From NCBI GenBank assembly GCA_004211435.1, contig SECS01000012.1:1-64000 (forward strand): a DNA stretch of 64,000 bases, read 5' to 3'. Numbering within the stretch: position 1 is the stretch's first letter; every line of letters begins with the position of its first letter. Source of the stretch: Novosphingobium sp. GTDB lineage: Bacteria > Pseudomonadota > Alphaproteobacteria > Sphingomonadales > Sphingomonadaceae. Below the pieces are notes generated by a model. The model was given only the letters and a program-made list of their open reading frames with translations. It did no database searches and was not told where the DNA came from. The position numbers and the translations under genes were made by a program. Below are positions 1 to 10,676 of the stretch, piece after piece.

Positions 1-1002
1 CTTCAGGAAGCGCACGGCAACGAGAAGCGCTACCAGGCGAGCGACGAGGAGCTGCTCGCGTTCTACGAACAGATGCTGCTGATCCGCCGCTTCGAGGAGC
101 GTGCCGGCCAGCTCTACGGCCTCGGCCTGATCGGCGGCTTCTGCCATCTCTACATCGGCCAGGAAGCCGTTGCGGTCGGGCTCCAGTCGGCACTCGACAG
201 TAGCAAGGACTCGGTGATCACCGGCTACCGCGATCACGGGCACATGCTCGCCTATGGCATCGATCCCAAGGTCATCATGGCCGAGCTCACAGGGCGCCAT
301 TCGGGCATCTCGCGCGGCAAGGGCGGCTCGATGCACATGTTCAGCGTCGAGCATCGCTTCTACGGCGGCCACGGCATCGTCGGCGCGCAGGTCTCGCTCG
401 GTGCGGGTCTCGCCTTCGCGCACAAGTACCGCGAGGACGGCGGCGTCTGCCTCGCCTATTTCGGTGACGGCGCGGCCAACCAGGGCCAGGTCTACGAGAG
501 CTTCAACATGGCTTCGCTGTGGAAGCTGCCGATCATCTTCGTGATCGAGAACAACGGCTATGCCATGGGCACTGCGGTCAAGCGCGGCTCGGCCGAAACC
601 GAGTTCTACCGTCGCGGGACGGCCTTCCGCATCCCCGGCATGGACGTCAACGGCATGGACGTGCTCGAAGTGCGCCAGGCAGCGGAGATCGCGCTCGACT
701 ATGTCCGCCAGGGCAACGGTCCGGTGCTGATGGAGCTCAACACCTATCGCTATCGCGGCCACTCGATGTCGGATCCGGCCAAGTACCGCACGCGCGAGGA
801 AGTGAACGAGGTCCGCGAGAAGTCCGACCCGATCGAGGGCGCCAAGAAGGAGCTGATCGCGCGCGGGATCTCCGAGGACAAGCTCAAGGACATCGACAAG
901 CGCATCCGCGCGGCCGTCTCCGAAAGCGCCGACTTCGCCGAGAATTCGCCCGAGCCCGAGGCGTCCGAACTCTACACCGACGTTCTGGTGGAGCGCTACT
1001 GA
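1..1002 (+). CDS. pdhA: Pyruvate dehydrogenase E1 component, alpha subunit (5' end outside window)
   Basis: Thiamine-diphosphate-dependent E1-alpha, which with PdhB decarboxylates pyruvate and passes the acetyl group to lipoyl-E2. The frame is open from base 1 and the upstream residues ([12 protein letters not shown]) look like the usual N-terminal segment, so the true start lies outside the window; 333 residues are visible. The ThDP/Mg motif is clear: [15 protein letters not shown] followed by the closing ENN near base 550. [11 protein letters not shown] and [15 protein letters not shown] are the E1-alpha loops. The stop TGA shares one base with the pdhB ATG, so the two are translationally coupled. 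Identification is firm; only the 5' end is missing. Confidence 0.96.
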   Translation, partial: LQEAHGNEKRYQASDEELLAFYEQMLLIRRFEERAGQLYGLGLIGGFCHLYIGQEAVAVGLQSALDSSKDSVITGYRDHGHMLAYGIDPKVIMAELTGRHSGISRGKGGSMHMFSVEHRFYGGHGIVGAQVSLGAGLAFAHKYREDGGVCLAYFGDGAANQGQVYESFNMASLWKLPIIFVIENNGYAMGTAVKRGSAETEFYRRGTAFRIPGMDVNGMDVLEVRQAAEIALDYVRQGNGPVLMELNTYRYRGHSMSDPAKYRTREEVNEVREKSDPIEGAKKELIARGISEDKLKDIDKRIRAAVSESADFAENSPEPEASELYTDVLVERY

Positions 1003-2420
1003 TGGCGATCGAACTGAAGATGCCCGCGCTCTCGCCGACGATGGAAGAGGGCAAGCTGGCCAAGTGGCTCGTCAAGGAAGGCGACGAGGTCAAATCGGGC
1101 GATATCCTCGCCGAGATCGAGACCGACAAGGCGACGATGGAATTCGAGGCGGTCGACGAAGGCACGGTCGGTAAGATCGTCGTCGCCGAGGGCACCGATG
1201 GGGTGAAGGTCGGCACGGTCATCGCGCTGATCCAGGGCGAGGGCGAGGAAACGCCGGCGCCCGCCGCGAGCAAGTCCGAGGAAAAGCCTGCGGCTGCGGC
1301 CGAGCCCAAGGCCGAAGAGCCCGAGGCTGAGGCCAAGGCCGCCGAGGCCGAAGCGCCGAAAAAGGCCGAGACGGGCACCGCGCAGCTCGCCAGCGATGCC
1401 AAGCCCGCGCAGGATCCCGCGATCCGTTCGGGCACCAACATGAAGAGCGCCACCGTCCGCGAGGCCCTGCGCGACGCCATGGCCGAGGAAATGCGCCGCG
1501 ACGACCGCGTCTTCGTGATCGGCGAGGAAGTGGCCGAGTACCAGGGCGCCTACAAGGTGACCCAGGGGCTGCTCGAGGAATTCGGCCCCAAGCGCGTCAT
1601 CGACACGCCGATCACCGAATACGGCTTCGCCGGTATCGGTACGGGCGCGGCGATGGGCGGCCTGCGCCCGATCGTCGAGTTCATGACCTTCAACTTCGCG
1701 ATGCAGGCGATCGACCACATCATCAACTCGGCGGCCAAGACCAACTACATGTCGGGTGGCCAGATGCGCTGCCCGGTCGTGTTCCGCGGTCCCAACGGCG
1801 CGGCGGCCCGCGTCGGCGCGCAGCACAGCCAGAACTATGGCCCATGGTATGCCTCGGTTCCGGGCCTCGTCGTGATCGCGCCTTATGACGCTTCGGATGC
1901 CAAGGGCCTGCTGAAGGCGGCGATCCGTTCGGAAGACCCCGTGGTCTTCCTCGAGAACGAGCTTGTCTACGGCCGTTCGTTCGAACTGCCCGAACTCGAC
2001 GATCACGTCCTGCCGATCGGCAAGGCGCGGATCGTGCGCGAGGGCAAGGACGTGACGATCGTGTCCTACTCGATCGGCATCGGCCTCGCGCTCGAAGCCG
2101 CCGAGCAGCTTGCCGGTGAGGGCGTCGACGTCGAAGTGATCGATCTGCGCACCCTACGCCCGCTCGACACAGACGCGATCCTGACCAGCCTCAAGAAGAC
2201 CAACCGCTTGGTCGTCGCCGAGGAAGGCTTCCCCGTATGCTCGATCGCGTCGGAAGTGATCGCGGTCTGCATGGAGAAGGGCTTCGACGATCTCGACGCG
2301 CCGGTGCTGCGCGTCTGCAACGAGGACGTGCCGCTGCCTTATGCCGCCAACCTCGAGAAGGCCGCGCTGATCAATACCGACAAGATCGTCGCCGCGGTCA
2401 AGCAGGTCACCTATCGCTGA
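1002..2420 (+). CDS. pdhB: Pyruvate dehydrogenase E1 component, beta subunit with N-terminal lipoyl domain
   Basis: E1-beta of pyruvate dehydrogenase, 472 residues. Residues 1-79 form a biotinyl-lipoyl domain with the lipoylation lysine in ETDKATME (Lys43). An Ala/Glu/Pro/Lys-rich linker follows to about residue 146, then the transketolase pyrimidine-binding domain and the C-terminal transketolase domain. A lipoyl domain on E1-beta is known from alphaproteobacteria such as Zymomonas and Sinorhizobium and explains a length well above the usual 330 residues. This lipoyl domain is about 85% identical to that of the E2 gene at 41984-43098. The start at 1002 overlaps the pdhA stop and gives the canonical [14 protein letters not shown]. 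Confidence 0.96.
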   Translation: MAIELKMPALSPTMEEGKLAKWLVKEGDEVKSGDILAEIETDKATMEFEAVDEGTVGKIVVAEGTDGVKVGTVIALIQGEGEETPAPAASKSEEKPAAAAEPKAEEPEAEAKAAEAEAPKKAETGTAQLASDAKPAQDPAIRSGTNMKSATVREALRDAMAEEMRRDDRVFVIGEEVAEYQGAYKVTQGLLEEFGPKRVIDTPITEYGFAGIGTGAAMGGLRPIVEFMTFNFAMQAIDHIINSAAKTNYMSGGQMRCPVVFRGPNGAAARVGAQHSQNYGPWYASVPGLVVIAPYDASDAKGLLKAAIRSEDPVVFLENELVYGRSFELPELDDHVLPIGKARIVREGKDVTIVSYSIGIGLALEAAEQLAGEGVDVEVIDLRTLRPLDTDAILTSLKKTNRLVVAEEGFPVCSIASEVIAVCMEKGFDDLDAPVLRVCNEDVPLPYAANLEKAALINTDKIVAAVKQVTYR

Positions 2421-2424
2421 GGCC

Positions 2425-3063
2425 GTGAGCGGCGCGGAAAGTCTGGTCGGGGCGCTGCCGCCGTTGCAGCGCCTGGCACTGGCCTATGCGCCGGCGGCTG
2501 CGCGCGAGCCGACCCTGGCGCTGCTGGTGCTCGACCAGCGGTTGGCCGGTATCGTCCGCAATTCGCACGAGCCCTCGCTAGCGCAACTGCGCCTGGCATG
2601 GTGGCGCGAGCAGTTGCAGATCGATGCCGCGCAATGGCCGCGCGGCGAACCGTTGCTGGCCTTGCTCAAGTCCTGGAATGGCGGGCATCATGCCGCGGTC
2701 GAACTTGTCGACGGCTGGGAATACCTGACCGGACCTGCGCCTTTGCCGGCGGCCGACCTGCTGGCCTTCGCGAACGGTCGCGGCGCGGCCTTCGCCGGGC
2801 TCGCGCGGGTGCTCGGCGCCGATCCCGCGCCCGCGCTCCAACTCGGTCGGCAGTGGGCGCTCGCCGATCTCGCCGCGCATGTCGCGCATCCCGAGGAGCA
2901 GGAAAAGGCGCGGTCGCTGCTGGCCATGGAAGGCAAGCCTCCGCGCGTTGCGCGCGCTTTGCGTCCGCTGACCGTGTTGCACGGACTGGCGGCCAAGGGG
3001 CGCGACGGGCAGACGCCGGCCGCGCTGCTTACCGCGCTGCGGCTCGGTCTGCTCGGGCGCTGA
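2425..3063 (+). CDS. Squalene/phytoene synthase-like protein
   Basis: A 212-residue protein starting at GTG, four bases after pdhB, so probably the third gene of the operon. The stretch LRLAWWREQL, followed by an Ala/Leu-rich all-helical body, resembles the trans-isoprenyl diphosphate synthase (head-to-head) superfamily, including the mitochondrial complex I assembly factor NDUFAF6. The Asp-rich catalytic motifs (DxxxD) of true phytoene synthases are not evident, and the protein is shorter than the usual 280 or more residues. I infer a non-carotenogenic homologue, possibly degenerate in its active site. Function unknown. Confidence 0.7.
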   Translation: MSGAESLVGALPPLQRLALAYAPAAAREPTLALLVLDQRLAGIVRNSHEPSLAQLRLAWWREQLQIDAAQWPRGEPLLALLKSWNGGHHAAVELVDGWEYLTGPAPLPAADLLAFANGRGAAFAGLARVLGADPAPALQLGRQWALADLAAHVAHPEEQEKARSLLAMEGKPPRVARALRPLTVLHGLAAKGRDGQTPAALLTALRLGLLGR

Positions 3064-3142
3064 TTGCGCGGTTTCGGAAGCACCCGCTGATTACTCCGCC
3101 GTGAAATGGTTCTAATGTCGGCGTCCGAAGGGGGACTTCGCC

Positions 3143-3676
3143 ATGAACCGCATCCTTGTCGGGGCTCTCGCCGCCTTGCTGCTGACTGCGGCTGGCGTGT
3201 TCTGGTGGCAGGGCAGGGCCGCCACCGAACGCGGCGCGCCGCCGCCCGGCGCCGCACTCGCCAGCAGCACCTCGGCCGAGGCGCTGCCCACTGTCGACGG
3301 CAAGGGCCTGCGCGGCGCCCCGCCGCCCGAGGCTGACGATTTCACCCGCGAGGAACGCCGCTTCAACCGCATCGACCGCGATCGCAACGCCGTAGTCACA
3401 CGCATCGAGATGCTGATCCCGCGCGCCGCCATGTTCCGCGCGCTCGACAAGGATGGCAACAATCTGCTGAGCTTCGAGGAGTGGGCGGTGAAGACCTCGG
3501 ATCGCTTCCATGCCGCCGATCGCAACCGCGACCAGAAGCTCGACCGCGGCGAGTTCGTCGCGACCCGGCCAAAGCCCGCGGCCGAGCCGAAATGCCAGTG
3601 CCGGCCCGCCGCTCGCCCGGCCCGGCACGCGCTCCCGCCGCCCGAGGACGGCGAAGATACCGATTCCGAAGTTTAG
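3143..3676 (+). CDS. Membrane-anchored or exported EF-hand protein
   Basis: A 177-residue protein. Residues 1-24 form a hydrophobic signal/anchor segment ([18 protein letters not shown]). Then come a Pro/Ala-rich spacer and EF-hand-type calcium loops: [26 protein letters not shown] and [13 protein letters not shown]. The middle loop is the most canonical; the others have Arg at some ligand positions. The C-terminus is rich in Pro/Ala/Arg. A purine-rich ribosome site (gaaggggga) precedes the ATG. Its TAG stop overlaps the convergent trmFO stop by four bases. Probably a periplasmic calcium-binding protein; specific role unknown. Confidence 0.8.
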   Translation: MNRILVGALAALLLTAAGVFWWQGRAATERGAPPPGAALASSTSAEALPTVDGKGLRGAPPPEADDFTREERRFNRIDRDRNAVVTRIEMLIPRAAMFRALDKDGNNLLSFEEWAVKTSDRFHAADRNRDQKLDRGEFVATRPKPAAEPKCQCRPAARPARHALPPPEDGEDTDSEV

Positions 3677-5010
3677 GCCGAGGTCAGATAGGCCTGCATG
3701 TCGGCCTTGGCCCGCGCCGTATAGGCTTCCTTGCGGCCCTTCTTCTTCACCTCGGGGCCGACCGGCGGGAACAGCCCGAAGTTGACGTTCATCGGTTGGT
3801 AGGAGTCCGCCTCGGCATCGCCGGTGATATGCGCAAGCAGCGCGCCCATCGCCGTCGTGCGCGGCGGGGCCTGCCAGTCCTTGCCGGCGATCTCCGCCGC
3901 GGTCATCAGCCCGGCGAGCAGGCCGACCGCCGAACTCTCGACATAGCCCTCGCAGCCGGTGATCTGTCCGGCGAAGCGCACGTGCGGCGCAGTCTTCAGG
4001 CGCAGCTGGCGGTCGAGCAGTTCGGGCGAATTGAGGAAGGTGTTGCGGTGCAGCCCGCCGAGCCGCGCGAACTCGGCGTTCTCGAGCCCGGGGATCGTGC
4101 GGAACAGGCGGACCTGCTCGGCATGCTTGAGCTTGGTCTGGAAGCCTACCATGTTCCAGATCGTGCCGAGCTTGTTGTCCTGGCGGAGCTGGACCACGGC
4201 ATAGGGCCAGCGCCCGTTCGGAAACTCCGGCGTGGCGCTATGCGGGTTGTCCAGGCCGACGGGCTTCATCGGACCGAAGCGCAGGGTTTCGATCCCGCGC
4301 GAGGCCATGACCTCGATCGGCATGCAGCCGTCGAAGTAGGGGGTGTTCGCCTCCCATTCCTTGAACTCGGTCTTCTCGCCTGCGATCAAGCCGGCATGGA
4401 AGGCCAGGTACTGCTCCTTGGTCATCGGGCAGTTGATGTAGTCCTTGCCGCCCTTGTCCCAGCGCGCGGCCATCCAGCAGACGTCCATGTCGATCGAATC
4501 GCGATAGACGATCGGCGCGATGGCATCGAAGAAGGCGAGGCTGTCGGCGCCGGTGGCCTGGCCGATCGAGCCGGCGAGCGCCTCTGCGGTCAGCGGTCCG
4601 GTGGCGACGAGGGTGAGGCCGGATTCGGGCAGGCGATCGATCCGCTCACGCACGATCTCAAGGGTCGGTTGCGCGGCGAGGGCGGCCTCGACCTCGGCAG
4701 AGAACACGTCGCGATCGACCGCGAGTGCGGAGCCCGCGGGTACTTGCGCCTTCGCCGCCGCGGCCATGATCAGCGAATCGCACTGGCGCATCTCGTGATG
4801 GAGCAGGCCGACCGCGTTCTTGTCGGAATCGTCCGAGCGGAACGAGTTCGAGCAGACGAGTTCGGCGAGAGCATCGGTCTGGTGCGCGGGGCTCCGTTCG
4901 CCGGTCCCGCGCATTTCCGAAAGCCGTACGCGCAGCCCGCGCTTGGCGAGCTGCCACGCAGCCTCGCTGCCGGCGAGCCCGCCGCCGATGATATGAACGT
5001 CATGAGTCAT
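3673..5010 (-). CDS. trmFO: Methylenetetrahydrofolate-tRNA-(uracil-5-)-methyltransferase TrmFO
   Basis: Folate- and FAD-dependent enzyme that makes 5-methyluridine at position 54 of the tRNA T-loop. The 445 residues match the family length. The N-terminal FAD dinucleotide fold is [14 protein letters not shown] (residues 7-20). Both cysteines used by the family are present: Cys53 in [10 protein letters not shown] and Cys229 in YFDGCMPIE. It is the last gene of a gyrA-DUF952-trmFO run, 25 bases after the DUF952 gene, and converges on the EF-hand gene with overlapping stops. Identification is firm. Confidence 0.96.
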   Translation of the reverse strand: MTHDVHIIGGGLAGSEAAWQLAKRGLRVRLSEMRGTGERSPAHQTDALAELVCSNSFRSDDSDKNAVGLLHHEMRQCDSLIMAAAAKAQVPAGSALAVDRDVFSAEVEAALAAQPTLEIVRERIDRLPESGLTLVATGPLTAEALAGSIGQATGADSLAFFDAIAPIVYRDSIDMDVCWMAARWDKGGKDYINCPMTKEQYLAFHAGLIAGEKTEFKEWEANTPYFDGCMPIEVMASRGIETLRFGPMKPVGLDNPHSATPEFPNGRWPYAVVQLRQDNKLGTIWNMVGFQTKLKHAEQVRLFRTIPGLENAEFARLGGLHRNTFLNSPELLDRQLRLKTAPHVRFAGQITGCEGYVESSAVGLLAGLMTAAEIAGKDWQAPPRTTAMGALLAHITGDAEADSYQPMNVNFGLFPPVGPEVKKKGRKEAYTARAKADMQAYLTSA

Positions 5011-5035
5011 GGATGGGCCCTTAGCGCCGGAGCGC

Positions 5036-5389
5036 CTAGCCCGCCACCGGCAGCTTCACCTTGCCGGCCTCGTCGCGCTCGAGCGGGGCATAGGCGATCA
5101 CCGCCGAGAGCGGCAGTGCGGCGTAGATGTGCGGGAAGAGCGCGCCGCCGCGCGAGGGTTCCCAGACCACGGCCTCGCCGAGCACCGGCAGGTCGACGGC
5201 AGCAACCTGTAATTCGCTCTGGCCGGCGAAGTGCTTGGCCACGGTTTCGTCGAGCTGGTCGGCGGTCGAGAGGTGGATATAGCCGTCGGCCACATCCACC
5301 GGTGCGCCCGAGAAACTGCCGTCGCCTTCCAGGGCCGCCATCTGATCGGCGGTCAGAACCTTATAGGCGACGGCGGGCTTCGTGCTCAT
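5036..5389 (-). CDS. DUF952 family protein
   Basis: A 117-residue protein matching the small DUF952 family (residues [12 protein letters not shown] and the [16 protein letters not shown] block are typical). Its biochemical function is not established. The ATG overlaps the gyrA stop as ATGA, so translation is coupled to gyrase subunit A; trmFO follows 25 bases later. No signal peptide or membrane segment is visible, so it is probably cytoplasmic. Confidence 0.85.
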   Translation of the reverse strand: MSTKPAVAYKVLTADQMAALEGDGSFSGAPVDVADGYIHLSTADQLDETVAKHFAGQSELQVAAVDLPVLGEAVVWEPSRGGALFPHIYAALPLSAVIAYAPLERDEAGKVKLPVAG

Positions 5390-8175
5390 TGCTCCGGCTC
5401 GTCACCGATGTCCTGGTCGCGGACCGGTTGATCCTCGACCGGTGTGGTCTCGGTCAGGCCGGCGATCTCGTCGGCGACCATTTCCTCGGCGACGTTCTCG
5501 GGCTCTTCCTGCTCGTCGAGGCGCACGGCGCTGACCACATGTTCCTGATCGGCGACGTTGAACAGCCTCACGCCGGCAGAGCCGCGGCCGATGACGCGCA
5601 GGCTGTCGAGGCCGAGACGGATCAGCTTGGCCTGGTCGGTCACCAGCATCAACTGGTCGGCCCGGCTCGCCGGGAAGCTCGCGACGACCGGACCGTTGCG
5701 GCCGATGTTGTCGATGTTGGTAATGCCCTGGCCGCCGCGACCGGTCCGGCGATACTCGTAGGCCGAGGACAGCTTGCCGTAACCGTTGGCGCAGACCGTG
5801 AGGACGAACTGCTCGCGTTCGGCGAGTTCGGCATGACGTTCGGCGCTCATCGTCGGTTCGCCGTCCTTCTCGCCCTTCCACGGCGCGAAGCGCAGATAGT
5901 CCTCGCGCTCTTCCTGGTCGGTCACACCGACACGATGGAGGATCGACAGCGAGATGACCTCGTCGTCGCCCTTGAGCGCCATGCCACGCACGCCGGTCGA
6001 GGTGCGGCTCTGGAATTCGCGGACGTCCTCGCCCGAGAAGCGGATCGCCTTGCCCTGGCGGCTCGCCAGCAGCACGTCGTCACCGGGCTCGAGCAGCGCG
6101 ACGCCGATCAGGCGATCGGCCGAATCGTCTTCGAAGCGCATGGCGAACTTGCCGTTCGACGGGATGTTGGCGAAGGCGTCCATCGAGTTGCGGCGGACGT
6201 TACCCTTGGCCGTCGCGAAGACGACGTTGAGCTTGCCCCATTCGCTTTCATCTTCGGGCAGCGGCAGCACCGTTGCGATCGTCTCGTCCTTGTCGAGCGC
6301 GGGCAGCAGGTTGACGATCGGGCGGCCGCGCGTGGTCGGCCCGCCTTCGGGAAGGCGCCAGACCTTGAGGCGATAGACCTTGCCCGCGGTCGAGAAGAAC
6401 AGCACCGGCGTGTGCGTCGAGGTGACGAACATCGTCCCCACGGCGTCCTCGTCCTTGGTCGCCATGCCGGCGCGGCCCTTGCCGCCACGGTTCTGCGCGC
6501 GGAAGGTCGAGAGCGTGGTGCGCTTGATATAGCCGTCGAGCGTGATGGTCACGACCATCTCCTCGCGCTCGATCAGGTCCTCGTCGTCGATGCCGTCGGC
6601 GGCGGGGACGATTTCGGACAGGCGTGGCGTGGCGAAGGCCGCGCGCACCGCGACGAGCTCTTCGCGCATCACGGCATAGAGCTTCACGCGATCGGCCAGG
6701 ATCTCCAGATAACCACGGATCGCGATGGCCAGCTCTTCGAGCTCGCCGCCGATCTCGTCGCGGCCGAGCGCGGTCAGGCGGTGGAGGCGCAGGTCGAGGA
6801 TCGACTTCACCTGGACTTCGGAGAGGCGATAAGTACCGCCCTCCTGCTCGGCGTCGGGTTCGATCGCCTCGACCAGGCGGATATACTGGGCGATCTCGCC
6901 GATCGGCCATTCGCGTGAAAGCAGCGCGGCGCGCGCCGCGGCCGGGTTCGACGAACCGCGGATGATCTTCACCACCTCATCGAGGTTGGTCACCGCAACG
7001 ACGAGACCGAGCAAGATGTGCGCACGGTCGCGCGCCTTGTTCAGCTCGAACTTGGTGCGGCGGGTGATCACCTCCTCGCGGAAGGTGATGAACGCCTGGA
7101 TGATGTCGCGCAGCGCCAGCGTCTCGGGACGACCGCCGCGGATCGCCAGCATGTTCGCCGGGAACGACGACTGCGCCGGCGTGTGCCGCCAGAGCTGGTT
7201 GAGCACCACTTCGGGCGTGGCGTCGCGCTTCAGTTCGACGACCACGCGCACGCCGAGGCGGCTCGATTCGTCGCGGATGTCGGAAACGCCCTCGATCCGC
7301 TTGTCCTTGGCGGCTTCGGCGATCTTCTCGACCAGGCCCGACTTGCCGACCTGATAAGGGATCGAGGTCAACACGATCGAACGGCGATCGCCGCGGCCTT
7401 CCTCGATCTCGTGGCGGCAGCGCTGGATGATCGAGCCTCGGCCGGTGTTGTAGGCCGAGCGTGCGCCGGCGGTGCCGAGGATCAGCGGCGCGGTCGGGAA
7501 GTCCGGGCCCGGGATGATCTCGATCAGTTCGTCGGTGGTGATCGCCGGGTTGTCCAGCATGGCGAAGCAGCCGTCGATCACCTCGCCGAGGTTGTGCGGC
7601 GGAATGTTGGTCGCCATGCCGACGGCGATGCCGCCGGCCCCGTTGACCAGCAGGTTCGGGAACCGTGCGGGCAGGACGGTCGGCTCCTGGCGCGAACCGT
7701 CGTAGTTGTCGATGAAGTCGACCGTATCCTTGTCGAGATCGTCGAGCAGCATGTTGGCGACGCGCGCCAGGCGCGCCTCGGTGTAACGCATCGAGGCCGG
7801 CGGATCGGGATCCATCGAGCCGAAGTTGCCCTGGCCGTCGATCAGCGGCACGCGCAGCGACCAGTCCTGGGTCATGCGCGCCAAGGCGTCGTAGATCGCG
7901 CTGTCGCCGTGCGGGTGATAGTTGCCCATCACGTCGCCGACGATCTTCGCCGACTTGCGATAGGGCCGGCCGGCGACCATGCCGCCTTCCTGGCTGGCGA
8001 ACAGGATGCGGCGGTGGACCGGCTTGAGACCGTCGCGCACGTCGGGCAGCGCGCGGCTGACGATCACGCTCATCGCGTAGTCGAGATAGCTGGTCTTCAT
8101 TTCGTCGACGATGTCGACGCGCTGGAACTCACCCAGGGGGTGTGGGTTCTCCGGAATCTGGCTGTCTTCGCTCAC
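5386..8175 (-). CDS. gyrA: DNA gyrase subunit A
   Basis: Subunit A of the type II topoisomerase that supercoils DNA; 929 residues. The breakage-reunion domain has the catalytic Tyr131 in SMRYTEARL. The quinolone-determining region reads [12 protein letters not shown], with Ser92 and Asp96 at the positions of E. coli Ser83 and Asp87, so the common resistance substitutions are absent. The C-terminal beta-pinwheel carries a GyrA box ([10 protein letters not shown]). The last 40 residues are very acidic (Glu/Asp-rich), as in many GyrA tails. The start [20 protein letters not shown] fits the family. It heads the operon with the DUF952 gene and trmFO. Confidence 0.98.
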   Translation of the reverse strand: MSEDSQIPENPHPLGEFQRVDIVDEMKTSYLDYAMSVIVSRALPDVRDGLKPVHRRILFASQEGGMVAGRPYRKSAKIVGDVMGNYHPHGDSAIYDALARMTQDWSLRVPLIDGQGNFGSMDPDPPASMRYTEARLARVANMLLDDLDKDTVDFIDNYDGSRQEPTVLPARFPNLLVNGAGGIAVGMATNIPPHNLGEVIDGCFAMLDNPAITTDELIEIIPGPDFPTAPLILGTAGARSAYNTGRGSIIQRCRHEIEEGRGDRRSIVLTSIPYQVGKSGLVEKIAEAAKDKRIEGVSDIRDESSRLGVRVVVELKRDATPEVVLNQLWRHTPAQSSFPANMLAIRGGRPETLALRDIIQAFITFREEVITRRTKFELNKARDRAHILLGLVVAVTNLDEVVKIIRGSSNPAAARAALLSREWPIGEIAQYIRLVEAIEPDAEQEGGTYRLSEVQVKSILDLRLHRLTALGRDEIGGELEELAIAIRGYLEILADRVKLYAVMREELVAVRAAFATPRLSEIVPAADGIDDEDLIEREEMVVTITLDGYIKRTTLSTFRAQNRGGKGRAGMATKDEDAVGTMFVTSTHTPVLFFSTAGKVYRLKVWRLPEGGPTTRGRPIVNLLPALDKDETIATVLPLPEDESEWGKLNVVFATAKGNVRRNSMDAFANIPSNGKFAMRFEDDSADRLIGVALLEPGDDVLLASRQGKAIRFSGEDVREFQSRTSTGVRGMALKGDDEVISLSILHRVGVTDQEEREDYLRFAPWKGEKDGEPTMSAERHAELAEREQFVLTVCANGYGKLSSAYEYRRTGRGGQGITNIDNIGRNGPVVASFPASRADQLMLVTDQAKLIRLGLDSLRVIGRGSAGVRLFNVADQEHVVSAVRLDEQEEPENVAEEMVADEIAGLTETTPVEDQPVRDQDIGDEPEQ

Positions 8176-8470
8176 GCCGGGTTAGCTTGCTTTGTTGCCG
8201 GGAAATGTCATCGCACGGCCCTAGGCGAAGGGGTGGGGGAATGCCAGCCGAAGCGTACGTCGAGGTCCCGTGAATGCGGGGTTTTCCACACCTCCCGCGC
8301 TGAATATGAACGGATGAGACAAATGGGATTAAATCGCCGTTCAGCGGTATCCCGCTAGCGGCAGACCGGTTGCCAAGCCGACGTTTCGACGTCATCAGCG
8401 CAGGCGGAAGTTTCACACAGGTGCGGCGGACCTCCTCCCCCCGCTGCTGCTTTCAAGGAGAGACGTGAAG
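8176..8470. other. Intergenic region between divergent gyrA and the TPR gene, with three small hairpins
   Basis: About 295 bases with no convincing gene. It must hold the gyrA promoter (minus strand) and that of the TPR gene (plus strand), but I cannot assign -35/-10 boxes with confidence. Three inverted repeats lie close together: TGAACGG at 8307-8313 with CCGTTCA at 8337-8343; AGCGG/CCGCT with a 4-base loop at 8343-8356; and GACGT-TTCG-ACGTC at 8380-8393. An AAGGAG ribosome site at 8455-8460 serves the TPR gene. Confidence 0.5.
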
Positions 8471-9865
8471 ATGATCCGGAACACCACCGCGAAACGTGGC
8501 ACTCTGTTCTCGCGCACTGCACTCGGCCTCGCGCTGACGCTGGGCGTTTCGGCCGGCGCCTTCGTCGCGCAGCCGGCTCTGGCCGCCAAGAAGACCGAGC
8601 CATCGGGGCCGAAGATCGAATTCTCCAAGCCCTTCGCCGCCGCGGCTGCCGCGCTCGACAAGACGCTGGCCGACGCTGCGAAGACGCCGCCGGCTGGCGC
8701 GCAGGCAGTCAAGGCCGCGGGCGCCAACGCCCAGGCCAAGGCCGCTGCGGTCGCGCAGCTCGATACCGAGCTCGGCGGGGCCAAGGCCAAGCTCGATACC
8801 GCTGCGGCTGCTGCCTCGACCCCCGGTGACAAGCTCAAGCTCGGTGAGATGACGCGCACCTATGGCGTGCTCACCGAAGACATCGCACTTCAGCATCAGG
8901 GCCTGGTCCTGATGATCGACAGCGGTGTGCTCCAGCCGGCGATGGCCGGACAGGTCCAGTTTCTCGCCGGCGTCACCGCCTACCAGAAGCAGGACTATGC
9001 CGGCGCGGTTAAGTATCTCGAGCCAGCCAAGGCCTCGGGCTATCAGGACCAGCAGGGCCTGCTCGATCGCGTGCTGGCCGATGCCTACAAGCGCACGGGC
9101 AACACCGCGGCACCGCTGCAGATGGCGCAGCGCGACATCGCTGCGGCCAAGGCCGCCGGCACCAAGCCGAGCGAAACCTCGATCCGTACCGCGCTGCAAG
9201 CCGCCTATGACACGAAGCAGGCCGCCCCGGCGACCGAGCTCGCGATCGAGCTCGTGCGCTACTATCCCTCGGCGGGTGCCTGGAGCAATTCGATCAACGT
9301 GGTGCGCCAGCTCTCGAGCTACCAGAAGCAGGAGAACCTCGACCTGATGCGCCTGATGTCGCGCTCCGGGGCGATGACGACGCGCAACGACTATCTCGAA
9401 TACATCGAGAACGCCGATGCGCGTGCGCTTCCGGGCGAAGTGCTCAAGGTGATCGAGGCCGGTATCGCATCGGGTAAGATCGGCGCGGGCGACGTTGCCG
9501 AATACCGGCAGATCGCCAACGGCGCGGCTTCGGCCGACCGGGCCAGGCTACCGCAGTACGAACGCGAGGCCCGTGCGGCAAACGCATCGGCGGTGAGTGT
9601 CAACGCCACGGCGGACACGTTCCTCAGCTATGCCGACGCTGCCAAGGCCGAGGCCTTCTATACCATCGCGCTGGCCAAGTCGCCGGCCGATCCGAACCGC
9701 GTGCTCACGCGTCTGGGTATCGCTCAGACCGATCTGGGCAAGACGGCCGAAGCCCAGGCGACCTTCGCCAAGGTGCAGGGACCGCGCAAGCCGATCGCGC
9801 AGCTGTGGTCGGCCTATGCCGCTTCGAAGGGCGGGGCCGCCGCGCCGGTCGCCACCGCACAGTAA
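8471..9865 (+). CDS. Exported TPR-like repeat protein
   Basis: A 464-residue Ala-rich protein with a signal peptide (twin Arg/Lys n-region, hydrophobic [14 protein letters not shown], cleavage near PALAAKK). The mature part is helical with TPR-type pairs, for example [13 protein letters not shown] and [42 protein letters not shown] place the start at ATG 8471, ten bases after AAGGAG; an in-frame GTG at 8465 is possible but only four bases from it. The gene is alone and ends at a strong terminator. Such sphingomonad proteins are of unknown function, presumably periplasmic scaffolds. Confidence 0.8.
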   Translation: MIRNTTAKRGTLFSRTALGLALTLGVSAGAFVAQPALAAKKTEPSGPKIEFSKPFAAAAAALDKTLADAAKTPPAGAQAVKAAGANAQAKAAAVAQLDTELGGAKAKLDTAAAAASTPGDKLKLGEMTRTYGVLTEDIALQHQGLVLMIDSGVLQPAMAGQVQFLAGVTAYQKQDYAGAVKYLEPAKASGYQDQQGLLDRVLADAYKRTGNTAAPLQMAQRDIAAAKAAGTKPSETSIRTALQAAYDTKQAAPATELAIELVRYYPSAGAWSNSINVVRQLSSYQKQENLDLMRLMSRSGAMTTRNDYLEYIENADARALPGEVLKVIEAGIASGKIGAGDVAEYRQIANGAASADRARLPQYEREARAANASAVSVNATADTFLSYADAAKAEAFYTIALAKSPADPNRVLTRLGIAQTDLGKTAEAQATFAKVQGPRKPIAQLWSAYAASKGGAAAPVATAQ

Positions 9866-9888
9866 GCTCTGCGCCAGACCGCAAAAAG

Positions 9889-9918
9889 AAAGGGCGACGG
9901 GAAACCGTCGCCCTTTTT
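9889..9918 (+). terminator. Rho-independent terminator of the TPR gene
   Basis: A perfect 10-bp stem, AGGGCGACGG at 9891-9900 paired with CCGTCGCCCT at 9905-9914, closed by a GAAA tetraloop and followed by a T-run. It lies 26 bases after the TPR-gene stop. On the other strand the stem is followed by an A-to-T run, so it may also end transcripts of the converging carbonic anhydrase gene. Confidence 0.9.
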
Positions 9919-9956
9919 CGTTGTCGCCTTGCCGCTATCGGGCGTCGGCGAGGGGC

Positions 9957-10610
9957 CTATTCGACCGGTGCGAAGGTCCCAGCCGCCTCGTCGAGCACGT
10001 GGAGCTGGCCGTCCGAGATCGCGAAGAAGGCGCCGCGCAGCTTGAGCGTGCCTTCGCGCTCGCCCTTGCGCACGCAGGGGAAGCTGCGCAGGTTGGCCAG
10101 GCTGACCTTGACGCCCGCCTGTTCCATCGCGCGTTCGGCGTCGCGGCCCTCGGTGCCGTATTGCGCGGCGACTTCATCGCGCGCTTCGTCGAACAGGCCG
10201 ATCCAGTCGGCGATGAAGCCGCCTTCGCCGCGCGGGGCGCCGCGCAGGCTCTGGTTCAGCGCGGCCTTGCAGCCGCCGCACATGCCGTGGCCCATGACCA
10301 CGATCTCTTTGATCTTGAGCACCTGCACCGCGAATTCGAGCGCGGCCGAGACGCCGTGGATGCCGGGGCTGGTTTCGAACGGCGGCACCAGCGCGGCGAC
10401 ATTGCGCACGACGAAGATCTCGCCAGGGTCGACGTCGAAGATCTGCGCGGGATCGACGCGGCTGTCCGAACAGGCGATGACCATCACCTGCGGTTCCTGC
10501 GACTGGCTGAGCTGATCCCAGCGTTCGCGTCGCCGCGCCCAGCCGGTCTGGCGGAAGCGCCGATAGCCGTCGATCAGGTGGGCGAGCTCGGGTGTGGTGT
10601 GCTGGGTCAT
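9957..10610 (-). CDS. Beta-class carbonic anhydrase
   Basis: Zinc enzyme interconverting carbon dioxide and bicarbonate; 217 residues, normal for the class. Zinc ligands are visible: Cys47 in ACSDSR, His108 and Cys111 in GHGMCGGC. The Asp49/Arg51 dyad of the active site is also present. The start [20 protein letters not shown] is typical. It is divergent from lipA, with 66 bases between the two starts, and converges on the TPR-gene terminator. Probably supplies bicarbonate to carboxylases. Confidence 0.94.
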   Translation of the reverse strand: MTQHTTPELAHLIDGYRRFRQTGWARRRERWDQLSQSQEPQVMVIACSDSRVDPAQIFDVDPGEIFVVRNVAALVPPFETSPGIHGVSAALEFAVQVLKIKEIVVMGHGMCGGCKAALNQSLRGAPRGEGGFIADWIGLFDEARDEVAAQYGTEGRDAERAMEQAGVKVSLANLRSFPCVRKGEREGTLKLRGAFFAISDGQLHVLDEAAGTFAPVE

Positions 10611-10676
10611 GTTTCGCCTATTGGTACTGAACTTTGCCACTGGCAAGGGGGCGCACAAGGCCCTATCTGGGGCGCG

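Noticed and set aside
3481-6918. Very long plus-strand open frame opposite trmFO and gyrA
   Set aside because: It mirrors two certain genes on the other strand; its Arg/Ala/Gly-rich product is the usual by-product of high-GC codon use.
7880-7930. Possible quinolone-resistance changes in gyrA
   Set aside because: The key Ser92 and Asp96 are wild type.
7018-8358. Plus-strand open frame opposite the start of gyrA
   Set aside because: Antisense shadow of gyrA, with no ribosome site and no family resemblance.
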